Shown here: positions 44,926 to 55,347 of the stretch, piece after piece
How the letters are laid out: every line of letters starts with the position of its first letter
Position numbering within the stretch: position 1 is the stretch's first letter
DNA from: Macropodus opercularis
Lineage: Eukaryota; Chordata; Actinopteri; Anabantiformes; Osphronemidae
Assembly (NCBI GenBank): GCA_030770545.1
Contig: JAUCMP010000028.1
Span: 14,589,501-14,653,500, forward strand
DNA: 64,000 bases
Direction of reading: 5' to 3'
The notes under the pieces: model-generated
What the model saw: the letters and a program-made list of their open reading frames with translations, nothing else
Databases searched by the model: none
Told to the model about the DNA's origin: nothing
Translations under genes and position numbers: made by a program

Positions 44926-47900
44926 CCTGTTTCTTAGATAATTGTTCACGGAGAACTGTCCCTTTAAGATTTTTTTTCTGTGTGAAATATTTAACACTTT
45001 TCCGATTGGCCATGTTACCTGCATCACTATGTAATTTTCATGGTTCTAGGTTGAGTGTTATGACTATGACAGTGATGGCTCCCATGATCTTATTGGAACC
45101 TTTGAGACCACAATGACCCGCCTCCAACAAGCAACACAGGTTTCTCCGGTATGTCTGTGACTGGGTTTGTTAAATTGTATGTTAAATTGCACTTTTGATG
45201 AGCTTGTCTTTGCTAATTCTTGCCTTTTCAGTGTGTTATTGAAACAATGCTATTACCGTCATTACCAGAATGACATGACAAATCCAACAACACAATACAC
45301 AACAATACACCAGAGCCCTACCAGACAGTCATTTTGAAGCAATGTCACAAGAACCTTTGTTCACATATGGACACATACTCTCATGCTTTTGTGTTTGCTC
45401 TTCAGGCAGAATTCGAATGTATCAATAGTAAAAAGAAACAGAAGAAGAAAGGCTATAAGAACTCTGGTGTTGTGAGTGTGAAGGTGTGCCAGGTATGTGT
45501 TCAGCTCATTGTCTTATGTTAAATGTGTACACGCATATATAGAACGTACAGTATATCCACAACTGAAACATTTTATGCACATATTATGCCTTTAATCCAG
45601 GTTCAGTTTGTTTGCATTTAATTTGTCCAGACCTGACTTTTCTAGTGGTATGTATTTGCAGTTAGAAGTGTTGTGACTGACTTTGTACCCACTTCTCCAC
45701 AAAGTCTGCGTCAAGCAGTGATTAAATTAAATATTTTTCTCTTAGGTGGTCAGAGAGTATACATTCCTGGATTATATCATGGGAGGCTGTCAGATCAATT
45801 TCACTGTATGTTTCGGCTTTTTCACTATTTACATTTTTCTTTTTTTATGTTCATGAGTCATTATTAACAACATCTGCATCTGTTGTAATTTCCTGCGTCT
45901 TTGCAGGTGGCCATCGACTTCACAGGCTCTAACGGGGATCCAAAGTCTCCTCAGTCTCTGCATTACATAAGTCCACAGGGTGTTAATGAATACTTGTCTG
46001 CCATATGGTCTGTGGGCAATGTCATTCAGGACTATGACAGGTATGTATATATAGCATAATTTTGTAATGTGATATAAATTAATTTCATAAGCAGGCGCTA
46101 TCTAGAAGATAGGTGTATATTTTGTCCTGTTGACTCGTGGGGTTTATGAGAATGTGAAATGCATACAGGTACAAAAGTGTAACAACTTGCGTCTAGTTTT
46201 ACTGAGTCAAAATGACTTCAGTTATTCATATACTGTAGCTCCTCATCTATCTGTCTATAATCAGGCATTCTGATTATGCCAGCTACTTAATAAATGAAGA
46301 TATAATATTGCAATAGTCTTGATCTTGTGATGATGTGATGCTTGCACTTTCTTTCTGCTGCCTCCATCCAATTGATAATATTTATTATTACTGAGTCTAA
46401 AATCACCACAAAACAAAGAACCATCCAAATTAGTATTAAAAGTGCCTTAATTATTAAAGTATAAGCATATGGGCAGCATAGGCCGTGTCTTAAATTTGCA
46501 TCCAAATTTGTTGGTGCTGAATTATTGCTGTTTTTTTTTCCCCCTGTATAGTGATAAGATGTTTCCTGCTTTTGGCTTTGGAGCCCAGATTCCTCCCACA
46601 TGGCAGGTAAAGCGTTTATTTAAATGGTTAGCTTAAGAAATGAAATGGCTTAATATAGATGCAAATGACAAAATCTTTATGAACAGATGTTTGTGCAGAT
46701 GAATTGACTTAAGGCGGTGTTGTTACAGGTTTCCCACGAGTTCCCAATCAACTTTAACCCTTCAAACCCTTTCTGTGCTGGTATGTGTGATTGAGGAAAA
46801 AGATGGTATGGTCAGCATAAACGGTAACATTACTCTCCTTATACAAACTTGATTTTGTGTGTGTAGGAGTCGAAGGTGTGGTTCAGGCCTACAGGACCTG
46901 CCTGCCCCAGGTTAAACTCTACGGTCCCACCAACTTCTCCCCGATCATCAATCACGTTGCCTGCTTTGCTAAGCAGGCCCTGCAGCAGACTACTGCATCA
47001 GTGAGTATTTGTTTGCCAGAGTCAGGGTGCTGCATGACACACTCTCTAAGCTACGGATCAAGTAGGTCTACAACCGTCACCGTGCCGGCCCGTCCTTTCT
47101 TGCAGACACCTGTCGATTTAAACACACACTGAAATCAGAGTTGCTACGCAAGGTGCTTGACCCACTGAGAGCTGTCCGGGCTTCTGTATCCGCTTCTATT
47201 CAATCTGTTGAAGCTGTAGGATTATCCCTGATCTTTTGAAATTATATTTACTGTATTATTGTGACATCTTTCAGTGATTTGTTCTTATTTGAGCTAATGC
47301 ATTTTACAAAAGTGTGATTTGAGAATTTAAAAATAGTTCTACTAATTTATAACTCATTTCCTAATTGTCTTTTTCCCAGTAGAGCAGGTTATTCAGATTA
47401 TAGGATGGATAATACCACAAGCTATTTTCAGTGCATGTCCAGCAGATAATTTTAGATTCTCAGTGTATGAAAATGAATTTGTGTCTGTTAGAAATGATTA
47501 AAAAAAAACTTTGTCTCACACTGTTTTTCCTGTGTTGTTGCCATCTCTATGTAGCAATACTTTGTTCTGCTCATCATCACTGACGGAGTGATCACTGATA
47601 TGGACGAGACCCGCAATGCCATTGTCAACGCCTCTCGTCTGCCCATGTCCATCATCATCGTAGGAGTAGGGGGGGCAGACTTCAGTGCCATGGAGTTTCT
47701 GGATGGAGACGACGGGCGGCTGCGTTCCCAGAGCGGCGAGGCTGCCATGAGGGACATCGTCCAGTTTGTGCCATTTCGTCAGTTCCAAAATGTAAATGTT
47801 CCACTTTTTTTAACATATTGCTTATTGGGAAGTTTGGAATCTGAATAAGCCAACTAATTGCTACATGCACGCTTTTTTCTGATCATTTCCATTTAATTGG

Positions 47901-48822
47901 GTCGATATGTGCAAATTAAGAGCAGCGTCCCCATCAAATGACAGTGTATACGTCCAACCCCAGGGATTCCCTGCCCCTCACATTAGATCTCACTCAGCTG
48001 TGCCTTGTGTATCTATCTCTTTTCAGGCACCCAGCCAGGCTCTAGCCCAAAGCGTATTGGCTGAGTTACCTCAACAAGTGGCCTACTTCTTCACTTTGTT
48101 CAAACTGAAGCCTCCCCGTGATCCCAGCCCATCATAGGGGTACCCCAGATATCTGTGCCACAAACCCCCACCACTGTCCTAACCTTTGCATGGCTCTAAC
48201 TGCCTTTATCCCTGCAGTCATGCTATGCCAGACTTTTAGTATTTTATTGTCTTTTCTATTTTTCCATCACCAGTGTCGAATCAGAGACATGTACAATATA
48301 CAGTTGTACTCGTTGAGGCTCTGGAGCACTGGTGAACTAGTGAAACAACTAAGTCTTTCCTATACTGAAGGAAAATTCCTACATCATTAGAATAAGCTGT
48401 TATGTAACTTGGGGTATTTCACAATTTCTAATGGTCTAGCTAAAATAAACAACTTGTGTATGAGGTACACCATAGGCAGCTACTAGGTAATCTGTCACAA
48501 ATCATTGACACAGAAAATGTGGACGAAGGTGGAATTTTCCTTAAAGTCTCCAGATCTATTTTCACATTTTTCATTCTGTTCCTTCCATAACAACACATTA
48601 GTTGTGATGGTGATCACAAAAAGTTATTCTAAAATATAATGTTTTATGTTTTTCACCAATGTCAACACTTTTTTCTCCTAATTTGCACTTCAGGCTCCCA
48701 AAGAAGCCCTCGCAAAGAGTGTGCTGGCAGAAATCCCAGGTCAGCTGGTGGAGTTTCTCAATGGCATGAAGCTGGCTCCACCCAATTCCAATGCTGCACC
48801 AAACCCTGCAGGGACCATCTGA
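41413..48822 (+). CDS. cpne3: Copine-3, complete, 15 coding exons with alternative last exon
   Basis: Exons: 41413-41544, 41905-42084, 42508-42582, 42660-42731, 42827-42907, 43548-43637, 45050-45148, 45406-45492, 45746-45805, 45907-46040, 46552-46606, 46729-46780, 46867-47000, 47555-47791, then either 48694-48822 (538 residues) or 48027-48137 (532 residues). All junctions are GT/AG and in phase. The MAAQCVTKVEL start, length and residue pattern are those of copine-3 (human about 537). C2A has DKDIGSKSDP and DIDNKTVDLSDDDF; C2B has FFGKSDPYLEF and DYDSDGSHDLIG, with the Asp residues that bind calcium. The copine/vWA domain has a MIDAS-like DFTGSNGD and YFVLLIITDGVITD. Copines bind acidic phospholipids in a calcium-dependent way. 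The ATG exon's acceptor is at 41394-41395. Confidence 0.95.
44706..44924. repeat. TA/TATC microsatellite in cpne3 intron
   Basis: About 220 bases of TA dinucleotides interspersed with TATC/GATA units lie in the intron between 43637 and 45050. The apparent ORFs of alternating Tyr and Ile are translations of this repeat. Confidence 0.95.
48027..48137 (+). other. cpne3: cpne3 alternative terminal exon, proximal
   Basis: Acceptor TCTTTTCAG|GC at 48026. The exon encodes APSQALAQSVLAELPQQV then a short tail ending PPRDPSPS and TAG at 48135-48137. The phase matches the donor at 47791. Its tail (PQQVAYFF...KLKPP) is closest to the mammalian copine-3 C-terminus. Confidence 0.85.
48444..48449 (+). promoter_or_regulatory. 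cpne3: Poly(A) signal for the proximal last exon
   Basis: AATAAA about 307 bases after the proximal stop and upstream of the distal exon. It would let the proximal exon act as a true terminal exon with its own 3' end. Confidence 0.6.
48694..48822 (+). other. cpne3: cpne3 alternative terminal exon, distal
   Basis: Acceptor GCACTTCAG|GC at 48693. It encodes APKEALAKSVLAEIPGQLVEF then a longer, Asn/Pro-rich tail ending PNPAGTI and TGA at 48820-48822. The phase equals that of the proximal exon, so each can follow exon 14 but they cannot be joined usefully to each other, as the proximal one ends in a stop. Confidence 0.85.
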
Positions 48823-50742
48823 TTCTACAGTCTCAACTAGACAAAGCTGGACTAAGAAAATATAAACATTTTAAAATAACGGAGCAACTGCTCAGTTCAT
48901 CAACAGTCCACACTGTTGACCAATCAATATTTTGTGTGTCAAAAATGTAAATTACACGTTCATCGTGGCACTAATTGAAGCTTAAACATTTGATGTAATG
49001 CAGCATGTTTGTGGAGCACAGCCCTCCACATACATTAACATTAACTAGCTGCAGTTTTACTCGTAGCTCACCTACTTGTTTACGTACCTAGAAGCTTAGC
49101 TGTTGTTTCCCAATGGAGTATATTTTTCCATTGAAATGTGTTGTTACACACACTAAACCAAGAGCTGTGGACGTCGTCAGTATGAAAAAATATTGTGTTA
49201 ACTGGATACTAATAATTGAACGTCATCTATCACTTTAATGATGTGTATCTAAATGGTATGTGCCATATAACACGAGTCTGTACAATATATGAGATCAAAT
49301 ATATAGAACGTCTATACAGTGCTGCTTCTGTATGTCTCTGCGTGTTAGCTGCAAATGTCTATTATCATCATTATCATTTCTTTTTGTATACAGTACAATT
49401 AAATCTATAAAGACATAACTGATGGATCATGTTCTGTATCTGTGGCTTAGTTCTGAACCGCTGTGGATAACATGCTTGGGTGTTATTATACAAAATATGC
49501 TGTTCTTACAATACAGATGACTGCTATTTAATGTTTGTGACGCAAATACGTAAGAGTCAGAAATGAATTGCTGCCACCTGCTGCAAATTCATAGAAGGTG
49601 CAGTTTGTAAATCATTTCCCATACTGATAAAAATGAAATTAGCTAGGGAATACATGTTGATTCATATAGCTTGAAAGCTGACAGGTTTTTAAATCTGTAA
49701 ACACCTTCACACATGTTATATACCCCTCTCATCTTAACCCTCAGGAACGCTTTTAAAGTCTTACACTTGAGACCCTCCTCGCATAAAATGCACTTTTGAA
49801 TTTAAGTTTTAAAAGAATATTATGAACTAAATTTTATATACATTTATGTAGTTAATTCTTTCAACTAACAACAGTCCTAATCATACAAATAAGTGTATTC
49901 CATTTTTTAGGTAATTTTTTCAGCCAGCATCAGCCATTAAATATCAAACATTTATTTATATTAATTTAACCCATGAAATCCTTTCTTGATGCCCCATCAT
50001 ACACAAACACTGTGCATTCAGCAAATTAGAATGAAAAACCTCCCCACTTGCCTTTTGCATGACTTTATGTCCTTATGAGCGAGGTCCTCACTGCGCACAC
50101 ACGTAATATTTCAAACATAATATGGATGCTGGGGGGCAGCTTCACCGAGGGAAACACAGTAAAATAACGCCACCAAGTGGAAAGTTACAACTTCCGAGCT
50201 TACAATTTCCAGAAAAAAGCCCAGGATGACACCTAGAAACAACACCAGGCATGTTTTTCTGCTTTGATTTATGGAATTTTGGTTTTAATTTCTTTCAATG
50301 GCGCATGTTTTGTGCTTAAGGTCCTGAGTGTAACAATGTGGTGTACACCCTCACACCCCCTCTGTTCACATAACAAACCCATTCTTCACAGATGTGAAGT
50401 GAAACCAAACTGGAGGATATATTAGTGGTCTTCACCAACTTCCCACAGACTGAAGAAGCCACCTGGATAGATGGTGAAACGTTTCTACTAACTAGAAGAA
50501 GTCCAGTTGCCATGACTCAACCTTCAGACAACTTCACCTGGATGAATGAGAATCTCCACAGACAATGTGGTGTACACAGTGTACAGTATCTTTCGACTTA
50601 CTGCAGGAGCAGAGCTGTACTGGGTGTAAGTGTATGTGGTACAATGTTGCTGCCATCTTAATAAACATGTATAAACATGTATAACCATTTTATCTACCCT
50701 TACTGTACAAAAGACAAGCAACCGCAACCCATAATTAAACTC
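48823..50742. other. cpne3 3' UTR and intergenic sequence
   Basis: The distal 3' UTR probably runs to the variant signal ATTAAA at 49398-49403. Beyond it the sequence is AT-rich without genes. A repeat fragment at about 50400-50560 ('gaagccacctggatagatggtgaaacg', 'cacctggatgaatgagaatc' in parts) resembles the untranslated ends of Penelope-like or other fish retroelements. Idi1 transcripts end near 50743 from the other side. Confidence 0.5.
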
Positions 50743-50748
50743 TTTATT
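50743..50748 (-). promoter_or_regulatory. idi1: idi1 poly(A) signal
   Basis: AATAAA on the minus strand (TTTATT on plus), about 360 bases past the idi1 stop codon. Confidence 0.6.
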
Positions 50749-51107
50749 GTGTAAATGAGTACAAACTTGAAGCTTGTTCATTGATATGACTGATAATAAA
50801 ATAGTCTATTTTTTTCACTGTCAATACCCATATTCTGCCTAATAAAACAACTTATTAGGTATTAAGTCTGTGAGTCCATCATTTAATCAGAAATGACAAC
50901 ATGATCTGACTGTTGCGCACAAACCACACCATCCACATAACCTCTTATGCGTAGCAAAAACATTCTTTGTGTCTCCTCTACTGTGGACATTTTATCGCCC
51001 TGCTAAACGCAACCAGCCTGCTTATGTTTGATTCTCTCAGCTGGTTGTGCTTGTGTGCCAGGCGAGCATTGAAGGGACGAGAGTTTAGAAAACAACGCAA
51101 CGTGTGG

Positions 51108-53513
51108 TTACATGCGGTGGATGTTGTCATGGTCCATGAAATGCTTCAGGTTTTGCAGGTTGTCCCACCACTTAAATAGGAAGGTGTCTGCGATGAGGCT
51201 GAACCAGGGGGTGACCTTCAGCTCGCTGCGCTTGGCCTTGTCTAACATCTCCTTCAGCTCCTCTTTGCTCACATAACAGTAGCTTTTGATCTCGTTGGGG
51301 TCTGGATTTAATTCAACATCCTTCAGAGACAACATAACAAAAGAAGTACACTGTTACTGACCATATGGGATTCATTCACAATGAAGCCTTCCTACAAAAC
51401 AGTACGTCAAAATGTTTCCACAAATATTTTAGCAGCAGGTTTTTGCTTATTTGCTTGCTATTTCTTAGAGGAATTGACTTCTAGAGGAAACCACCACATC
51501 ACACCGGTGAGCATCCAGGGCTCAGACATGGAGACAGTGGACAGTCTGAAGGACCTGGGTGTTCACCTCAACCGTAAACTGGACTGGACTCACAACAGTG
51601 ACGCCCTGAACTAGAAGGACAAAGTCTCCTCCACCTGCTGAGCAGACTGACTCCTCTGCAGTGAGCAGCCTCTGTGGAGGACACTCTGTGACTCTGTGGC
51701 AGCCTCTGCTCTGACAATGCTTCTCACTGCATCAGATCAGTCTCCTTCACTGGAGACTGATCCAGAGTCAGTGTAGGAAGGAGCGAAACCACAGATCCTT
51801 CATTCCACTGTTAGACTGAACAACCAACCAGTCACAGTCACAACAGCCACCGTGCAGATCATCTGCTATAGTTTATTTGGGACTTTATGTATAGTATCTT
51901 GGATTTGTAAAAATTGTTTATTGTATTTATATAATGGATAATTTTATTTACACACGCTCCACTTTCACACCTTGTTAATTGTTTGTAGCTGCGGTAACAA
52001 TTGAATTTCCTTATATTAAATGAGGTAAACTAACCGAAACTAAATGCACACTATACAGCCTTATATAAATTGTAACTACCTTCTGCATAAAGAGGATGTA
52101 GTCAATCTCATGCTCGCCCCAAACACCGTCTGACTGGGCCTTGTAGTGAATTCTTGTCAGATATGTCATTTCGTCTGGAGTCACCTGAGGAGCAACAGGA
52201 GGTAATCAAGGACAAGTGAATGTCTTCCACTGCATGCAGACAACACACACAGGTGCATGCACACACATACACATACATACATACATACCTGTTCCATGGG
52301 GATTCCCAGTTCAGCTTTCAGTCTTCTCTGAGCAGCTCTCCTTACTCCTATCGCGTCCTTCTCCTCCAGCTCACTGTCAGTGTGTAGTGGATGGCTGCAG
52401 CATGTGTTTGTGAAACAGCCTGAGCGTAGACAGGCACATACACAAGTTAGTTAAATACTGGGATAACTGGAGTATTCCAAGATGCGTCATACTGGGTGGA
52501 TGTAGGGTTTGCTTCTTACCTGGAAAAGTGATTTTGGCATCAGATCTCTGTTGTAGGAGCAGCTTCTCTTCACTGTTAAAGATGAAGACACTAAAAGCTC
52601 TGTGTAATAACCCTGGTGAAACAAATGAACAAATCCTTTTACAAATATGAAATAGTTTGAAAATCGTGCCACAGTGGTTGATGCATCTGAAAAGGTTGGT
52701 ACCGTTGTCAATGTTGGAGTTGAGGTGGCAGTTCTTCTTGGTGTCAGCTCCGACCTTGCGGTCGTCTTCGTCGATCAGGATGCACATCTCGGACAGCAGC
52801 TGCACCTGCTTCTCGTCCAGGTGGTCTGTGGTGATCTCAGGCATCCTGACTGCCGTCTGTGGGGGTCTCACCTCGCTGCAGCTCAAAGGAGAAGGAGCAA
52901 CAGACAGTTCGGTGAGTTTTCTTACCAAAATTGATTGTTCTACAGACTGCAGAGGCATCTGGCCTGAATTATCCTACTACTGTGCCTTGTTTCTGGAGCT
53001 ACAGGTTGTAGTGCGGACTTCCTGTAGCTACAACAATTCAAATATTTATTTACTCTTCACACTGTTACCAAGTAATTATCTGCTATTAACAGTGTTATGG
53101 GTTTTTCAAACGTAACAAGTAAACTGTGTACAGTGAATTTACCACCGCTGACTTTACCCCAATAAAGCGAACTAAAAACAAAACACTCCGCTTCTGAACC
53201 GCTAGATATAGAGAATATGCGCCACAAACACCAGACACGCATCAGTTAAAATGAGCCTGAGAAGCAGCCGGTGCTTCAACCACAGACAGTCTGCGCGCGG
53301 CGCCAGGTCTCATCCGCGGCTTCTTCAACCGCAGAGCGTGAGCTGCAGCCTTTCCGCCTCCATCTGCTCATCTTACCCGTCTCACCTGATAAAGGAGCGG
53401 ACAGGCCGGGTCCACGGCGTCGCGGGTCTACCGTTACCGGTGATGTTTGGCTTCAGCGCGGCGGCCCCCTCGCAGGACACCATCCGGAGCACCGCCCACA
53501 AGGCCCGCACCAT
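51108..53513 (-). CDS. idi1: Isopentenyl-diphosphate delta-isomerase 1, complete
   Basis: Minus-strand exons: 53513-53386, 52875-52703, 52612-52520, 52419-52289, 52184-52080, 51320-51108. All have GT/AG and close in phase: 280 residues from the first ATG, 227 from the internal MPEITTDHL Met, the size of the usual short form. The enzyme converts IPP to DMAPP in isoprenoid and sterol synthesis. Visible features are the Nudix-type fold with ITFPGCFTNTCCSHPL (catalytic Cys), EHEIDY (catalytic Glu), and KITPWF-like KVTPWFSLIA. The C-terminus HRM fits a PTS1-like peroxisomal signal. The 53-residue extension has Arg, Ala and few acids (MVRALWAVLRMV...), like a mitochondrial presequence. wdr37 lies head-to-head upstream. 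Confidence 0.95.
51481..51900 (+). pseudogene. LINE ORF2 C-terminal fragment in idi1 intron 5
   Basis: The plus-strand frame reads SIQGSDMETVDSLKDLGVHL and LDWTHNSDAL before a stop, then continues with LHLLSRLT in another frame. The block '(M)ETVxSFKYLGVHxxxKLDW' is standard in the C-terminal part of several fish non-LTR retrotransposons. It lies antisense to idi1, wholly within the intron between 51320 and 52080. Confidence 0.7.
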
Positions 53514-53533
53514 AGCGTGACCAACACAGGGCA

Positions 53534-53553
53534 CCAATCACAAGGCCCACGTG
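53534..53553 (-). promoter_or_regulatory. idi1: CCAAT box and E-box just upstream of idi1 ATG
   Basis: CCAAT at 53534-53538 and CACGTG at 53548-53553 lie 20-40 bases upstream of the first ATG. Sterol-regulated genes, including IDI1 in mammals, commonly pair NF-Y (CCAAT) with SREBP sites that can be E-boxes. The link here is inference; no classical SRE was identified. Confidence 0.4.
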
Positions 53554-55347
53554 CGGAGGGAGCTAAACACCGGAGCGGAGTCAATCAGAGACGGAAGAGA
53601 TGCAGGACTACGACGACCCGTTGGCCTCCTGACCAGCCGCGTTGACAGGGTCAGTCACGCACTACGCATGCGCGCCGAATCTTTTTAATAATTAATAACA
53701 TATGTTGTGCATAATTAACGACTAATCATTCACTGTTGTTTTTCGTATCTTAGTGTTTGAAGTGTAAGCGCCTCCTGTGCACAAACATATGCACTAATGA
53801 CCTTGTCAATATCCAACTGAGCTTCACCTGCTGAACAAAATTTGCTGTGAAGGCCTGAAAAACATGTCCAGACTCAAAATATTTAGTTTTTGTCTATTGG
53901 TCTTTTTACATACATATAAAATGCAATGGATTTGTTTGACTACATTAATCTGACAAATTACCTCAGAAGGCCTGAATACTATAGGGAACTTTTTCTGTAG
54001 ACTATTTTTAAATACAGCTGACACTTGGCATTCCGATGCAGTATCTATTTTGCCTAAATTACATTAGCTTTCTTTGTAATATTACCAGTATAATCTAACT
54101 CTTTTAGGAACCGTGGACATCCCTGGTCCAGAAAAGTCCACTTCGTGTTTCGGTCTGAACACTGATTGTCAACACGCCAGACGACAGCATAGCTCGCGCC
54201 ACCCAGACCTCCGACACCAGCATAATAAACGTTAAGTACGCTGCCGACTATAGAACCTACAAAAGATGCGGTACAGTGTTCATCTACTTACAAAAATATC
54301 CTCTTTCGAGTGGGTAGATCGGGTCTCTTGACGTATTTAGTATTTTACGACGTTTACTTCAGAGCGGAATACTGCAACCCAACAACGACTCTTTCGCTGG
54401 CTAGGTCTGACGTCATAGGTTTTCATTGGATGCCTTAACCGCGAAACCACAGCCCATTGGTCTGCAGCTTGCAAATAGAAACCACGTGTTACGGAAGACT
54501 GTGCAGCAATACGTTGATGTGTCAAAACAAATTCTGGATTGATATTCCTACTTATCACACCGCGATGTCGCTATTGGTTCTGGGAGTCATTGGCAGGATA
54601 TTAAAATCTGCACATGAATAGCTTTACAGATTATTGGTCCTGTTCAGTATAACTGAGTGTGTGTGACATTACGTCCCGCGGTGATATGTGGTAGCTACCC
54701 GGCAAGTAGCGCGTAGCTAATTTCACTTTCAGATTTATTTGACCTGTACATATGAATAGAGGAAGGCAGTGAAAGCGGCAAGAGTCTGGATTGTTCTGAA
54801 TATTTTAGACGAAGAAAACAGCGAGATTTTACGTTCGAAGGCTAGTCTGACATCTGTCCATGGGAAGTTAGTTAATGGGCTCAGTGTGAAACGAATGATG
54901 TGCTGTGGCGCATGTTGGGCTTCACCTTGTCGCTAGCTAGAGTTTGTATTATCTAGCCACCATGGATTTAGCACAAACGTACATTGTCTTGTGTCGTGCT
55001 TAGCATCTGGATACTGTACAATCCGGAAGATGCTGTGAATTTAATGGAAACACTGCTCGTCTTTCCGACTTCACGCCGTCCAACTGTAAATTTAAAGAAA
55101 CGCTTATTTATTTTTCGGAATTCCGTTTAGTTTGATGTTCACCTCCTTGTAAGTAAATTACACCCAAGAGACTTTACTCACAGCAAAGCCCTTAAATTCC
55201 TGGAAAACGGAACATTTCTGCCCGCAGGTAGGTTGTAAGCGCCGACCGACCCAACCCACCTGCCCGCCAATCAGCGAGCCCGGCCGTGGTTTACCTGCTT
55301 CTCAGAAGACCGCGAGCAGGGGGCGGGGCCACCCAGCAGGAGGAGGC
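53554..55347. other. Shared idi1/wdr37 upstream region
   Basis: This 1.8 kb separates the two divergently read ATGs. The end near idi1 (53530-53680) and the end near wdr37 (55230-55347) are GC-rich, and the middle is AT-rich. TGACGTCA (a CRE) lies at 54408-54415 with two ATTGG boxes nearby (54424, 54455). A strong donor, GCAG|GTAGGTTG, at 55227/55228 might belong to a wdr37 5' non-coding exon. No gene is seen. Confidence 0.5.
54408..54415. promoter_or_regulatory. CRE palindrome TGACGTCA
   Basis: A perfect 8-bp cAMP response element in the shared upstream region, followed by ATTGG (inverted CCAAT) 9 and about 40 bases later. This suggests a promoter near 54.4-54.7 kb, most likely for wdr37. 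Confidence 0.5.

Noticed and set aside
44632..45027. ORFs encoding long runs of alternating Ile and Tyr
   Set aside because: They translate the TA microsatellite; no gene.
47000..47132. Read-through extension of the cpne3 exon ending at 47000
   Set aside because: A consensus donor GTGAGT follows codon 'Ser' and the downstream exon at 47555 restores the copine vWA sequence; the extension is intron.
53251..53645. Plus-strand ORFs of 89 and 124 codons
   Set aside because: They lie antisense to idi1 exon 1 and its promoter; GC-rich composition and Arg/Pro-rich translation indicate chance.
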